Source: Candidatus Rokuibacteriota bacterium
GTDB taxonomy: Bacteria > Methylomirabilota > Methylomirabilia > Rokubacteriales > CSP1-6
Length of the DNA: 64,000 bases
Assembly: GCA_016866775.1 (NCBI GenBank)
Contig: VGLJ01000003.1
Location: 1 to 64,000, forward strand
Reading direction: 5' to 3'
Under the pieces are notes generated by a model that saw nothing but the letters and a program-made list of their open reading frames with translations, searched no databases and was not told the origin of the DNA. Shown here in pieces: positions 19,065 through 29,377 of the stretch (positions within the stretch are counted from its first letter, which is position 1; each line of letters opens with the position of its first letter). A program made the position numbers and the translations under genes.

Positions 19065-20884
19065 TCGACGGGGTCGACCTCCACGTCCATGATACCGCGA
19101 GTCTTGGCGGCCGGCCGCCGGAACTCGCCCAGCGCCGCCTCCAGAGACTCTGAAAGCTCGTCTCCGCCCTTCACGACGATGCGCCGGGCGCGGCCCTTCC
19201 GGTCCGCGATGGGTGGATACACGGTCAAGCCCGGCGCGCCGCGGAGCGCGGCGGTCACGCCGGCGAGCAGCGGCTCGACATCCCCCGTGCCGCTCACGGT
19301 CACGATCGCCAGCCGGCGGAACGGCGGATAGCCGAGCTCGGCGCGAAACTTCAGCTCCTCGCGGTAGAACGCGCGGAGATCCTGCGCGGCGAGCGCGGCC
19401 AGCGCGTAGTGCGCGGGATTCTGCGACTGCACGACGAGCGCGCCGTCCGGCCGGACGCGCTCCGCCGCGGCCCAGAGCTGCGCGAACGCGCGCTCGCCGG
19501 CGCGGAAGTCCGGCAGGCGGAAGAGCTGGTCGGGCGTGACGAAGCCGGCGGCGCCGAGCGACGCGGGGCCGAAGAGCTTCAGCGCGCCGCGCGTGCCGAC
19601 GACGACCTCGGCGTGCGCGGCCGCGCGCCGCTGCGCCTCCGCGCGCGCGCCGCGCGCGTCGGGATCGTAGCGAGCGACGCTCGCCTTCGGGAAGCGCCGG
19701 CGCACGGCGTGCTCGACACGCTCGGGACTCCAGCCGAACGGCGACAGCCGGCGGCCGCGGCACGACGGGCACAGATCCGGCAGCGGCGTCGTCGCCGCAC
19801 AGAGACGGCACGTGAGCGTGGCGGCGGCGCGCGCGTACGCGAGCGCGAGAGAGCACTGCTCGCAGCGGACGATCCCGCCGCACTCGTCGCACGCCAGCGC
19901 CGCGGTGAGGCGGCTGACGCCGAGGAAGACGCGGCGGCCCGCGCCGAGCGCGTCGCGCATCACGCGCGCCAGCGGCGGCGTGATCGGCTCGCGCCTGAGG
20001 ATGCCGCGCGTGTCGGCGACGCTCACCGCGGGCCACGGCGCGGGCGCCGCGCTCTCGAGCTCGATCCTCCGCGCGTCGGCGCGCCACCAGCTTTCGACGG
20101 ACGGCGTCGCCGACGTCAGCACGAGGGAGAGCGGGGCGCGCCGCGCGCGCTCGAGCACGACGTCGCGCGCGTGGATGCGCGGCGCTCCGGGCGGCTTGTG
20201 CGCCGCCTCGTGCTCGTCGACCAGCGCGAGCAGGCCGCCCGCCGCGAGCGGCGCCAGCAGCGCCGAGCGCGTGCCGACCGCGACGCGGGCGCGGCCCTCG
20301 GCGAGCGCGCGCCACGCCTCCGCGCGCTCGCCGTCGTCCGCGCCGGAGTCGAGTCGCACGACGCGTCCGACTTTCGCGAGCCGCCCGGCCCAGCGCGCCG
20401 CCGCATCGACGTCGGGGACGAGCACGAGACTCGACCCGCTCGCGCGCCCGATCTGCTCGAGCAGCCGCCGCTCGCGCCCGTGCCCCACGAGCAGTCGTGG
20501 CTTCACGCCGTCGGCGTCGCCCGCGCGCTCGCCGGGCTGCGCGATCGCGCGGGCGGCGTCGCTCCGGCGCGCCGACGCGTCCGCAGGCGGCGGCAGGAGC
20601 GCGGCGCACGTCGAGCCCAGCGTCGACAGGCCTTGCGCGGCGATCCACCGCGCGAGGTCGAGCTGCGCCGCCGAGAGGACGGGCGCGTCGTCGACCGCCG
20701 CCGTGAGGGTCTTCAAGCGCACATCGTGGGCGCCGTCGCGCACCGCGATCACGAGACCGACGCGCGCGCCACCATGCAGGGGCGCACGGACGCGCTGTCC
20801 CGGCGCGACGGCGAGGTCATCGCAGACGCGATAGGAGAACGGGTGCGGGACGGGGACGTCGAACACGACCTCGGCGATGCGCAT
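19052..20884 (-). CDS. priA: Replication restart protein PriA-like, helicase motif I lost
   Basis: The 610-residue protein has the PriA 3'-DNA-binding domain (VFDVPVPHPFSYRV, PGQRVRAPLHGGARVG), the zinc-binding cysteine pairs CDECGG, CEQC, CRLC, CPSC and the C-terminal domain (PPIADRKGRARRIVV). At residues 131-140 the sequence LLVGHGRERR stands where the Walker A GxxGSGKT belongs, and the DEEH box reads DEHE (223-226). ATP-driven helicase activity is therefore unlikely, as in actinobacterial PriA-like proteins. It may act as a structural restart factor. It follows udg by one base and overlaps def. Confidence 0.9.
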   Translation of the reverse strand: MRIAEVVFDVPVPHPFSYRVCDDLAVAPGQRVRAPLHGGARVGLVIAVRDGAHDVRLKTLTAAVDDAPVLSAAQLDLARWIAAQGLSTLGSTCAALLPPPADASARRSDAARAIAQPGERAGDADGVKPRLLVGHGRERRLLEQIGRASGSSLVLVPDVDAAARWAGRLAKVGRVVRLDSGADDGERAEAWRALAEGRARVAVGTRSALLAPLAAGGLLALVDEHEAAHKPPGAPRIHARDVVLERARRAPLSLVLTSATPSVESWWRADARRIELESAAPAPWPAVSVADTRGILRREPITPPLARVMRDALGAGRRVFLGVSRLTAALACDECGGIVRCEQCSLALAYARAAATLTCRLCAATTPLPDLCPSCRGRRLSPFGWSPERVEHAVRRRFPKASVARYDPDARGARAEAQRRAAAHAEVVVGTRGALKLFGPASLGAAGFVTPDQLFRLPDFRAGERAFAQLWAAAERVRPDGALVVQSQNPAHYALAALAAQDLRAFYREELKFRAELGYPPFRRLAIVTVSGTGDVEPLLAGVTAALRGAPGLTVYPPIADRKGRARRIVVKGGDELSESLEAALGEFRRPAAKTRGIMDVEVDPVEWPL

Positions 20885-20885
20885 G

Positions 20886-21494
20886 TTACCGGCTTCGGCG
20901 CGCGTCGTACTCCCGCTTGGCCAGCTTGAGGTCCTCCCACGCCATGCGGCGGTATTCCTGCCCGGGATTGCGCAGCAGGAATGCCGGATGGAACGTCGGG
21001 ATCAGCACCGCGTCGCCGAGCTGATGCAGCTTCCCGCGCAGCCTGCCGATCGGCTCCTTCGTCCGGAGCAGCGCCTGCGTCGCGACGGAGCCGAGCGCGA
21101 GGATCACCTTCGGCTGGATGACGCCGAGCTTCGCGTCGAGGAACGGACGGCACGCGGCGAGCTCGTCGGCCTCGGGATTCCGGTTGCCCGGCGGTCTGCA
21201 CAAGACCGTGTTCGTGATGAAGACCTCGTCGCGCGTGAGCTGCACGGAGTCGAGCATCTTCGTGAGCAGCTGACCCGCGCGGCCGACGAACGGCAGCCCC
21301 TGCGCGTCCTCGTCCGCGCCCGGGCCTTCACCGATCACGACCAGATCGGCGCGCGGGCTGCCCGAGCCGAAGACGATCGTCGAGCGGCCTTCGCAGAGCT
21401 TGCAGCGCCGGCAGCCCTGGAGGTCGCGCGCCTGCGCCGCAAGCGCGGCGTCGGGGCCGAGCAGGTACTCGCCGCTCAGCGGGAGCTCGGTCAC
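20886..21494 (-). CDS. Type-4 uracil-DNA glycosylase (Fe-S)
   Basis: The enzyme removes uracil from DNA. It has the Fe-S cysteines Cys28/Cys31 (GCRRCKLC) plus the cysteines in [10 protein letters not shown] and ELAACRPFL, motif [18 protein letters not shown], and the C-terminal HPAFLLRNP motif. GTG at 21494 is the first canonical start and gives 202 residues, but the frame upstream still looks coding ([15 protein letters not shown]) back to a CTG at 21563 that overlaps the coaBC stop as CTGA; the true start may be that CTG. Confidence 0.93.
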   Translation of the reverse strand: MTELPLSGEYLLGPDAALAAQARDLQGCRRCKLCEGRSTIVFGSGSPRADLVVIGEGPGADEDAQGLPFVGRAGQLLTKMLDSVQLTRDEVFITNTVLCRPPGNRNPEADELAACRPFLDAKLGVIQPKVILALGSVATQALLRTKEPIGRLRGKLHQLGDAVLIPTFHPAFLLRNPGQEYRRMAWEDLKLAKREYDARRSR

Positions 21495-21559
21495 GCCGAG
21501 GTCGCGATGATGGCGCAGCGTGGACGCGAGCGCGGCGAGCGGGCCCGCGAGGGGATGGC

Positions 21560-22774
21560 TCAGATCGAGACCCGGCGGGGCCGCGCGGCGCGGAGTGCCA
21601 CCACGTGGCTCAGGATCGCCTCCGCGACCTCGGCCTTCGGCATGCGCGGCAGCGCGCGGTGGCCGCCCCAGCGGTCGAGCAGCGCGACCTCGTTGTCCTC
21701 GGCCTCGAAGCCGATCCCGCGCTGGCTCACGTCGTTGACGACGAGCAGGTCGACGCCCTTCGCCGCGAGCTTCGCCTGCGCGTTCGCCGCGACGTCGTGC
21801 GTCTCCGCGGCGAAGCCGACCACGAACGCGCCGCGCGCGGTGGCGGCCACCTCGCGCAGGATGTCCGGGTTCGGCGTCAGCTCGAGCGTGAGGTCGTGCT
21901 TGCCCTTGATCTTCGTCGCCGACGGCGCCTTCGTCCGGTAGTCCGCGACGGCGGCGGCCTTCACGACGATCGTCGCGGCGCCGGCGTGGCGCAGCACCGC
22001 CTCGCGCATCTCCTCCGCCGTCTCCACCGGCACGAACGTGACGCCGGACGGCGGCGCGATCGCGGTCGGTCCCGAGACGAGCACGACCTCGGCCCCGCGG
22101 CGGAACGCGGCGGCGGCGAGCCGATAGCCCATCTTTCCCGACGAGCGGTTCGAGATGTAGCGCACGGGATCGATCGGCTCGCGCGTCGGACCCGCGGTCA
22201 CGAGCACGCGCTCGCCGGCGAGGTCGCGCACCGGCGTGAGCACGCGCCGCAGCGCCTCCAGGATCGCCGCGGGCTCGGGGAGCCGGCCCTTGCCGGAGAG
22301 GCCCGAGGCGAGCGCGCCGGAGTCGGGCTCGAGCACGGTCACGCCGCGCCGCCGTAGCGTCGCGACGTTCTCGGTCACCGCCGGGTGGTCCCACATGCCG
22401 CCGTCCATCGCGGGCGCCATCAGCACCGGGCACCGCGCGGCGAGCAGCAGGGTGGTCAGCGCGTCGTCGGCGATGCCGTGCGCCGCCTTCGCCAGCACGT
22501 TCGCGGTCGCGGGCGCCACGAGCACCGCGTGAGCGCGCTCCGCGATGGCGACGTGCTCGACCGCGGCATCGCTCTGCGGATCGAAGAGGTCGTCGAGGAC
22601 GGGCCGCCCGGAGAGCGTGCGGAACGTGAGCGGTCCGACGAAGTGCCTCGCGTTGCCCGAGAGACAGACCGTGACGCGCGCGCCGGCGGCCGTGAGCTCG
22701 CGCAGCACCAGCACCGCCTTGTAGGCGGCGATGGAGCCCGTGACGCCGAGCACGATCTCGCGGCCGTCGAGCAT
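21560..22774 (-). CDS. coaBC: Bifunctional phosphopantothenoylcysteine decarboxylase/synthetase
   Basis: CoaBC makes 4'-phosphopantetheine from phosphopantothenate and cysteine. The 404-residue protein has the flavin-binding CoaC half ([42 protein letters not shown]) and the CoaB half ([50 protein letters not shown]). Length is typical. It follows rpoZ by 4 bases, an order common in proteobacteria. Confidence 0.97.
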   Translation of the reverse strand: MLDGREIVLGVTGSIAAYKAVLVLRELTAAGARVTVCLSGNARHFVGPLTFRTLSGRPVLDDLFDPQSDAAVEHVAIAERAHAVLVAPATANVLAKAAHGIADDALTTLLLAARCPVLMAPAMDGGMWDHPAVTENVATLRRRGVTVLEPDSGALASGLSGKGRLPEPAAILEALRRVLTPVRDLAGERVLVTAGPTREPIDPVRYISNRSSGKMGYRLAAAAFRRGAEVVLVSGPTAIAPPSGVTFVPVETAEEMREAVLRHAGAATIVVKAAAVADYRTKAPSATKIKGKHDLTLELTPNPDILREVAATARGAFVVGFAAETHDVAANAQAKLAAKGVDLLVVNDVSQRGIGFEAEDNEVALLDRWGGHRALPRMPKAEVAEAILSHVVALRAARPRRVSI

Positions 22775-22778
22775 GGGA

Positions 22779-22994
22779 TCAGCCCTTCGTCGCTTCGACC
22801 TCGTCCTTCACGCGGTACTCGACCTTCGCGCCCGCGATCTCCTCCATCGACGTGCTCGTCGGCTTCTTGTGCTTGGTCTCCACGCGCGCGGCCGCGCCGC
22901 GGTTCAGCTGGCGCGCGCGCTTGGCGGCGAGCACCACGAGAAGGTAGCGGTTGGAGACCTTGTTGAGCGCGTCTTCGAGCGAGGGGAACGCCAT
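22779..22994 (-). CDS. rpoZ: RNA polymerase omega subunit
   Basis: The 71-residue protein matches omega: LEDALNKVSNRYLLVVLAAKRARQLNRG, then VETKHKKPTSTSMEEIA. Omega helps assemble the beta-prime subunit. ATG at 22994 overlaps the gmk stop (ATGA), the standard gmk-rpoZ arrangement. Confidence 0.95.
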   Translation of the reverse strand: MAFPSLEDALNKVSNRYLLVVLAAKRARQLNRGAAARVETKHKKPTSTSMEEIAGAKVEYRVKDEVEATKG

Positions 22995-23611
22995 CAGTTG
23001 GGAACCTCCAGGTCGTTGAAATGCAGACTGAGCCGGCGCGTCCGTGCCCGCTCCGCGAGGACGATCGCCTCCAGCAGGTCGAGCGCCTCCTTCACGTCGC
23101 GGTTGACCACCAGATAATCGTAGCGAGGCCACAGCGGAATCTCCTCCCGGGCGCGCGCGAGGCGCCGCTCGATCTCGGTCTCTCCGTCCGAGCGGCGCTC
23201 GCGCAGCCGCTGCTCCAGCTCCTTCATGGACGGTGCGACGATGAAGATCAGCACCGCCTCGGGCGTGTGCGCCTTCAGGCGCGCGGCGCCCTGCGTGTCG
23301 ATGTCGAGCAGGATGTCGGTCCCGCCGGCCAGCGCGCGCTCCAGCGTCGCGGCCCGCGTGCCGTAGTGGTGACCGTGCACCATCGCGTGCTCCGCGAATT
23401 CTCCCGCCTCGACCATCTGGCGGAACCGCGTCTCGTCGGTGAAGTCGAAGTCGACGCCGTTCCGCTCGCCCGGCCGCGGCGCGCGCGTCGTCACCGAGAC
23501 CGAGTACGCGAGCCCGGGCACCCTCTTCCTGAGCTCCCGGCACAGCGTGGTCTTGCCCGCGCCCGACGGCGCCGACACCACGAACAGCGTGCCGCGGCGA
23601 TTAACGCTCAT
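22994..23611 (-). CDS. gmk: Guanylate kinase
   Basis: Gmk phosphorylates GMP to GDP. The 205-residue protein has the P-loop SAPSGAGKTTLC, the GMP-binding VSVTTRAPRPGERNGVDFDF and ILLDIDTQGA. ATG at 23611 overlaps the yicC stop (ATGA), and the stop overlaps rpoZ. Confidence 0.98.
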   Translation of the reverse strand: MSVNRRGTLFVVSAPSGAGKTTLCRELRKRVPGLAYSVSVTTRAPRPGERNGVDFDFTDETRFRQMVEAGEFAEHAMVHGHHYGTRAATLERALAGGTDILLDIDTQGAARLKAHTPEAVLIFIVAPSMKELEQRLRERRSDGETEIERRLARAREEIPLWPRYDYLVVNRDVKEALDLLEAIVLAERARTRRLSLHFNDLEVPN

Positions 23612-24492
23612 TCAAGGTTCTGGACTTGCTCCCGCATTTTCTCGAGCACGCCCTTCGCGGCGAGGGCCACCTGGCTCAGCTCGAGGTCGTCGGCCTTGGA
23701 CGCGACGGTGTTCACCTCGCGGTTCAGCTCCTGGAGCAGGAAGTCGAGCGAACGGCCCACGGGCCCGCCCTTGTCGAGCGTCGTGCCGACCTGCTCGAGG
23801 TGCGAGCGCAGCCTCGCCAGCTCCTCCGCGACGTCGCTCTTCTCCGCCCAGATCGCGACCTCGGTCAGGACGCGCGTCTCGTCCACGCCGGCGCCCTCGA
23901 CGAGCGCCTTGATGCGCTCGCGCAGCCGCGCCTCGCGCCGCGCGGCGCCGGCGGGCGCGCGCGTGAGCATCGCGTCGACGTGCGTCGCCAGCTCGGCGCG
24001 CAGCGCGCGGAGCTCGGCGGTGAGGGCTCCGCCCTCGGCGGTGCGCTGCGCGATGAGCGCGTCGATCGCGCGCGTCAGCGCGAGCTCGCACGTCGGCCAG
24101 AGCGCGTCGGCGTCCGGGAGATCCGGCTCTTCCAGGCGCACGACGCCGGAGCGCTCGAGGATCCAGGCGAGCGAGACGTCGGCGGTGACGCCGAGCTCCG
24201 CCGCGAGCGCGCGTGCGCGGTCCGCGTACTCGCGCGCGAGGACCGTGTCCACGGCCACGCGCTGCAGCGACGCGCCCGTCCCGGGGCCCAGCTGCACGGT
24301 GAGATCGACGCGTCCCCGCTCGAGGCGCTGCGACAGCACGCGCCGCACGCGCGGCTCGAGGCTCGCGAGCGGACGCGGCAGACGGATCGCGAGGTCGAGG
24401 TGGCGATGGTTGACGGACCGCGCCTCGACGCCGATCGAGCAGAGGTCGGCGGCGACATCGGCGCGACCGAACCCCGTCATGCTGCGAATCAT
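23608..24492 (-). CDS. yicC: YicC family endoribonuclease-like protein
   Basis: The 294-residue protein has the YicC N-terminus (MIRSMTGFGR, EARSVNHRHLD) and the C-terminal DUF1732 end (DFLLQELNREVNTVASKADD). In E. coli and Bacillus relatives act as an RNase or RNase adaptor. It heads the yicC-gmk-rpoZ-coaBC-udg-priA-def run, all within a few bases of each other. No strong ribosome-binding site is seen before ATG 24492. Confidence 0.95.
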   Translation of the reverse strand: MIRSMTGFGRADVAADLCSIGVEARSVNHRHLDLAIRLPRPLASLEPRVRRVLSQRLERGRVDLTVQLGPGTGASLQRVAVDTVLAREYADRARALAAELGVTADVSLAWILERSGVVRLEEPDLPDADALWPTCELALTRAIDALIAQRTAEGGALTAELRALRAELATHVDAMLTRAPAGAARREARLRERIKALVEGAGVDETRVLTEVAIWAEKSDVAEELARLRSHLEQVGTTLDKGGPVGRSLDFLLQELNREVNTVASKADDLELSQVALAAKGVLEKMREQVQNLE

Positions 24493-24530
24493 GGGAGGGG
24501 ACACCCAGGAGCGGCGGGACCCATCAAGAA

Positions 24531-24560
24531 ATGATAAGCCAATTTCGCCTTTCGCGTCAA
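24531..24560 (-). promoter_or_regulatory. Sigma-70 type promoter for the yicC-def operon
   Basis: On the minus strand TTGACG (24555-24560) is followed after 18 bases by TATCAT (24531-24536); each box has 5 of 6 consensus bases. Transcription would begin near 24524, leaving a leader of about 30 bases before yicC. The surrounding 24493-24648 is AT-richer than its neighbours, as expected for a divergent promoter region. Confidence 0.65.
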
Positions 24561-24648
24561 TGTGTTGCACGGACCAGCCCCGTCCGGACGCGGCCGGCAC
24601 TAACCCTTCCGCGCGCTTCGGCCGATAGGGAGGACACGGGGAAGACTT

Positions 24649-26076
<1,428 letters not shown>

Positions 26077-26188
26077 TTTCTCGGTTCCGGCATTTTTCTC
26101 TGGCGACGTCTCCCGGCCTCTGGCGCGCACGCCCGCATACGCGAGTGCGCGACGCTCACCTGTTCCGAGATTTCGCGCACTTCCGGTA

Positions 26189-26205
26189 CGGCACGGATCG
26201 TGCCG
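26189..26205 (+). promoter_or_regulatory. Sigma-54-like promoter or inverted-repeat operator
   Basis: CGGCACGGATCGTGCC keeps the -24 GG and -12 GC spacing of sigma-54 promoters (consensus TGGCACGN4TTGCA), with mismatches in the first T and the -12 TT. The same bases form the perfect inverted repeat CGGCAC-N5-GTGCCG, so a dimeric repressor site is an equal alternative. It lies just before the STAS-GNAT gene, which would make the transcript nearly leaderless. Confidence 0.3.
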
Positions 26206-26220
26206 TTCTCTCCGCCCGTG

Positions 26221-27201
26221 ATGATGAGCCAGGAGACGGCGGAGGGCGCGGGAACGGAAGAGGGGCGACGCGCGGCGCGCGTCGTGCGAGCGCATGGCGA
26301 TCTGACGGTGGCGATGGCCCCCGGCCTGTGCCGGGCGATCGCCGCTGCGCTCGCGGACGGCGCGTCTGTCGTCACGGTCGACCTTCGCGACGCGAAGACG
26401 GCGGACGTGGTCGGCCTCGCGGCGCTCCTGCAGTGCACCGCCGCCGCCGAGCGCGCGGAGACGCGCTTCGCCGTCGTCGCGGAGGACTCGCTGCGTGACG
26501 CCGTCCTCGCCGCGCGCGTCGTCGACGAGATTCCGTTCGTCACGGCGGTCGAGGCGCCCGCGCGCCACGTCGCCGACGTCGAAGCGCCGCGGCTTCCGGA
26601 GGAGGCTCCGCTCCTTGCGCGCACCGCCCGGATCGGCCTTCGCCGCCCGACGCGGGACGAGCTCGCGCTCTTCGGCCGCTGGGCCGAGGATCGCTGCCTC
26701 GAGGAGATGGTGGGAAGCGAGCTCCCGTATCAGTGCCGCCACCTCGGCCCGTACCACGCGAGCGTCGTTCGCGAGATCCTCGGGTCGCCGACCTCGCTCA
26801 CGCTGCTCGTCGAGCCGCTCGCGACGCCCGGCCATCCCGTCGGCTTCGTGCGGCTCTACGGCATCCAGCTCGGCGCCGGCATCGCGTTCCTCGAGACCGT
26901 CGTGACGACCGGCGAGTCGCTGCGGAGGGGCTGGGGCGTCGAGGCCTCGCGCCTGCTCCTGGCGTACGGGCTCGACGTGCTCGGGCTCTCGCGCGTGGAG
27001 GCGAAGGCCTACAGCTACAACGTGCTCAGCGCGAACGCGCTGAAGCGCAACGGCTTCCAGCCGGAGGGCGTGCTGCGCGCCGCGCACCGCTATCAGGGCC
27101 AGCGCTGGGACATCCTCGTCTTCTCGATCCTCGCGGAAGAGATGTGGCGCCAGCGCACCCGCGAGCGCTATCCCTACCTGGGGTTCTGGACCGCGCCGTG
27201 A
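26221..27201 (+). CDS. STAS-GNAT fusion protein
   Basis: The N-terminal part (about 15-110) reads as a STAS/anti-anti-sigma-like domain (ARVVRAHGDLTVAMAP, VVTVDLRDAKTADVVGLAAL). From about 125 a RimJ/RimL-type GNAT acetyltransferase follows (IGLRRPTRDELALFGRW, FLETVVTTGE, RRGWGVEASRLLLAYGLDVL, NVLSANALKRNGFQPEGVLR). GNAT enzymes move an acetyl group to an amine. ATG at 26221 is preferred; a GTG lies at 26200. The downstream kinase begins on the stop codon (TGATG), so the two products probably act together. Confidence 0.82.
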   Translation: MMSQETAEGAGTEEGRRAARVVRAHGDLTVAMAPGLCRAIAAALADGASVVTVDLRDAKTADVVGLAALLQCTAAAERAETRFAVVAEDSLRDAVLAARVVDEIPFVTAVEAPARHVADVEAPRLPEEAPLLARTARIGLRRPTRDELALFGRWAEDRCLEEMVGSELPYQCRHLGPYHASVVREILGSPTSLTLLVEPLATPGHPVGFVRLYGIQLGAGIAFLETVVTTGESLRRGWGVEASRLLLAYGLDVLGLSRVEAKAYSYNVLSANALKRNGFQPEGVLRAAHRYQGQRWDILVFSILAEEMWRQRTRERYPYLGFWTAP

Positions 27202-29345
27202 TGGTCGTCCACAAGCTGCTTCCGCTCTTCGCGCTCGCGCTCAATCTCCTCCTGCTCGGCAGCGCGCTCGCGGGCGACCGCCGCCACCGGCGGCATTTCG
27301 CGTTCGCGGGCGTGGTGCTCGCCCTCGCGGTCTGGAACGTCGGCGTGTTCGGGCTTCGCTCGGCCTCCGACCCGGATGCAGCACTCCTGTGGGAGTACGT
27401 CGTCCACCTCGGCGTGATCCCGCTGCCGGCGATCTTCTATCACTACGTTCTCGCGTTCCTCGAGGTGCGGCGCCAGCGAAAGACGCTGATCGTGGCGTAC
27501 GGCATCGCGGTCGCGTTCCTCGCCGCCAGCCCGACGCAGCTCTTCCTCGCGGGCGTCTCGACGACGTACTGGGGCTACGTGCCGCGCTCGGGGCCGCTCT
27601 ACGCGCCGTTCTTCGTCTACTTCCAGACCTACCTCGTGCTCGGCCTCGTACGGCTCGTGCGCGCGCAGCGGACGTCGGTGTCGAGCTTCCGTCTCAACCG
27701 GACGCGCCTCGTGATCGTCGGCGTCGTCGTGAGCCTCGCGGGCGGCGCGGTCGACTTCCTCCGCTTCATCCTCGGGTGGGAGCGGCTCTACCCGCTCGGG
27801 ATCCCGACCAACGCGGTCTTCGCGATGGCGCTCGGGATCGCGATCGTCCGCTACCGCCTGTGGGACGTCGGCCTGTTCGGCAAGCGCGTGCTGCTCTACG
27901 CTCTGATGGCGCTCGGCCTCGCGCCGGTCACGGTCGCCGCGCTGTTCGTCGTGGCGCGCGTCGGCGTCGAGCCGGGCCACATCTCGACGGCGACCTCGGG
28001 CGCCGTGCTGGTCGTGGTGTTCGCGGCCGCGCTGCCGTTCCCCTGCCGGGCGGAGCGCGCCATCGAGCAGGTGATGTTCGCGCGCGAGCACGGCGTGCGC
28101 GAGGCGCTGACCGCGCTCAGCCGCGACCTCGCCGCCATCCTCGACGCCGAGCGTCTCGGCCGCACGCTGACGGACGGCCTGGTGCGCCGCGTCCCGGTCC
28201 TCCACGCGACGATGTACCTGCGCGAGGGGCGCGACCCGACGTCCTTCACGCGCTCGGCCCAGAGCGTGTCGCCCTCGCTCGAGGTGCCCGCGCCCGGCGC
28301 GAACGCCATCGAGCCCAAGCTCGTGCACTGGCTGACGCTCACCGCGCAGCCGCTGACGGTGGAAGAGATCGCGGAGCGCGCGCTCACCGACGACAGCATG
28401 TATCCGCTCGCGATGGAGTTCGAGGCCGCGCGCGTCGCCGTGCTGGTCCCGCTCTTCCTCGACGGCGAGCTCACCGCGGTGCTGGCGGTCGGCGAGAAGG
28501 TGTCCGCGCAGGTCTTCGAGCCGCGCGAGATCGAGCTGCTCGACACGCTGATGGTGCGGACCGCGGTCGGGCTGAAGAACGCGCGCCTCTACCAGGACCT
28601 GCAGGACCAGATGAACGCGCTGCAGCGGACGCAGCAGCAGCTGGTGCAGTCGGCGAAGCTGGCCGCCATCGGCGAGCTCGCCGCCGGCGTGGCGCACGAG
28701 CTGAACAACCCGCTGACCGTGATCCTCGCCCACGCGCAGATGCTGCGCACGAGGACCGACGCCGCGTCGGTCGCCGGCCAGAAGCTCGAGAAGATCGAGG
28801 AGGAGGCGCTCCGCGCCGCCAAGATCACGCGCGGCCTGCTCGACTTCTCGCGTCGCCGCGAGCCGAAGCACGACCCCGTGTCGGTCAACGCGCTGGTCCC
28901 GCGCGCGCTCGAGCTGATCCACTCGAAGCTGCGCGGCCGCGAGATCGTGGTGCAGACGCGCCTCGCCGAGCACGCGCCGACGATCCTCGGCGACGGCGAC
29001 CAGCTGACGCAGGTCCTCATCAACCTCCTCGGCAACGCCCTCGACGCCATGGGCCGGATGGGCACGCTGACGGTCGCGACGGCGCCCGTCGACGACGACC
29101 TCGAGCTCGCCGTGACCGACACCGGCCACGGCATGGACGCCGAGCAGGCGAGCCGGATCTTCGAGCCGTTCTACACGACGAAGGCCGAAGGCGAGGGCAC
29201 CGGTCTCGGCCTCTCGGTGACCCTCGGCATCCTGAAAAGTCACGGCGGCACCGTTGCCGTCGAGAGCACCCCGGGCCAGGGCACGACGATGCGCGTCAGG
29301 TTGCCGCGCTCGTTCGTCTCCGAGCGCACGGAAGTCCTGGTGTGA
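27201..29345 (+). CDS. Membrane histidine kinase with N-terminal multi-helix (7TM-type) sensor and GAF domain
   Basis: The 714-residue kinase starts with about eight hydrophobic helices (1-285) of the kind found in HisK N-terminal 7TM sensors, then a GAF-like region (about 295-470), a coiled linker, HisKA with His499 (AGVAHELNNPLTVIL) and an HATPase domain (LLGNALDAMG, DTGHGM, GTGLGL). ATG 27201 overlaps the upstream TGA; a GTG one codon earlier is possible. The kinase core is clearly similar to that of the next kinase downstream. It is a candidate partner for the NtrC-type regulator. Confidence 0.93.
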   Translation: MVVHKLLPLFALALNLLLLGSALAGDRRHRRHFAFAGVVLALAVWNVGVFGLRSASDPDAALLWEYVVHLGVIPLPAIFYHYVLAFLEVRRQRKTLIVAYGIAVAFLAASPTQLFLAGVSTTYWGYVPRSGPLYAPFFVYFQTYLVLGLVRLVRAQRTSVSSFRLNRTRLVIVGVVVSLAGGAVDFLRFILGWERLYPLGIPTNAVFAMALGIAIVRYRLWDVGLFGKRVLLYALMALGLAPVTVAALFVVARVGVEPGHISTATSGAVLVVVFAAALPFPCRAERAIEQVMFAREHGVREALTALSRDLAAILDAERLGRTLTDGLVRRVPVLHATMYLREGRDPTSFTRSAQSVSPSLEVPAPGANAIEPKLVHWLTLTAQPLTVEEIAERALTDDSMYPLAMEFEAARVAVLVPLFLDGELTAVLAVGEKVSAQVFEPREIELLDTLMVRTAVGLKNARLYQDLQDQMNALQRTQQQLVQSAKLAAIGELAAGVAHELNNPLTVILAHAQMLRTRTDAASVAGQKLEKIEEEALRAAKITRGLLDFSRRREPKHDPVSVNALVPRALELIHSKLRGREIVVQTRLAEHAPTILGDGDQLTQVLINLLGNALDAMGRMGTLTVATAPVDDDLELAVTDTGHGMDAEQASRIFEPFYTTKAEGEGTGLGLSVTLGILKSHGGTVAVESTPGQGTTMRVRLPRSFVSERTEVLV

Positions 29346-29377
29346 CCCCGCAGCGCACTCGTGAAAGGAGACTCGTC

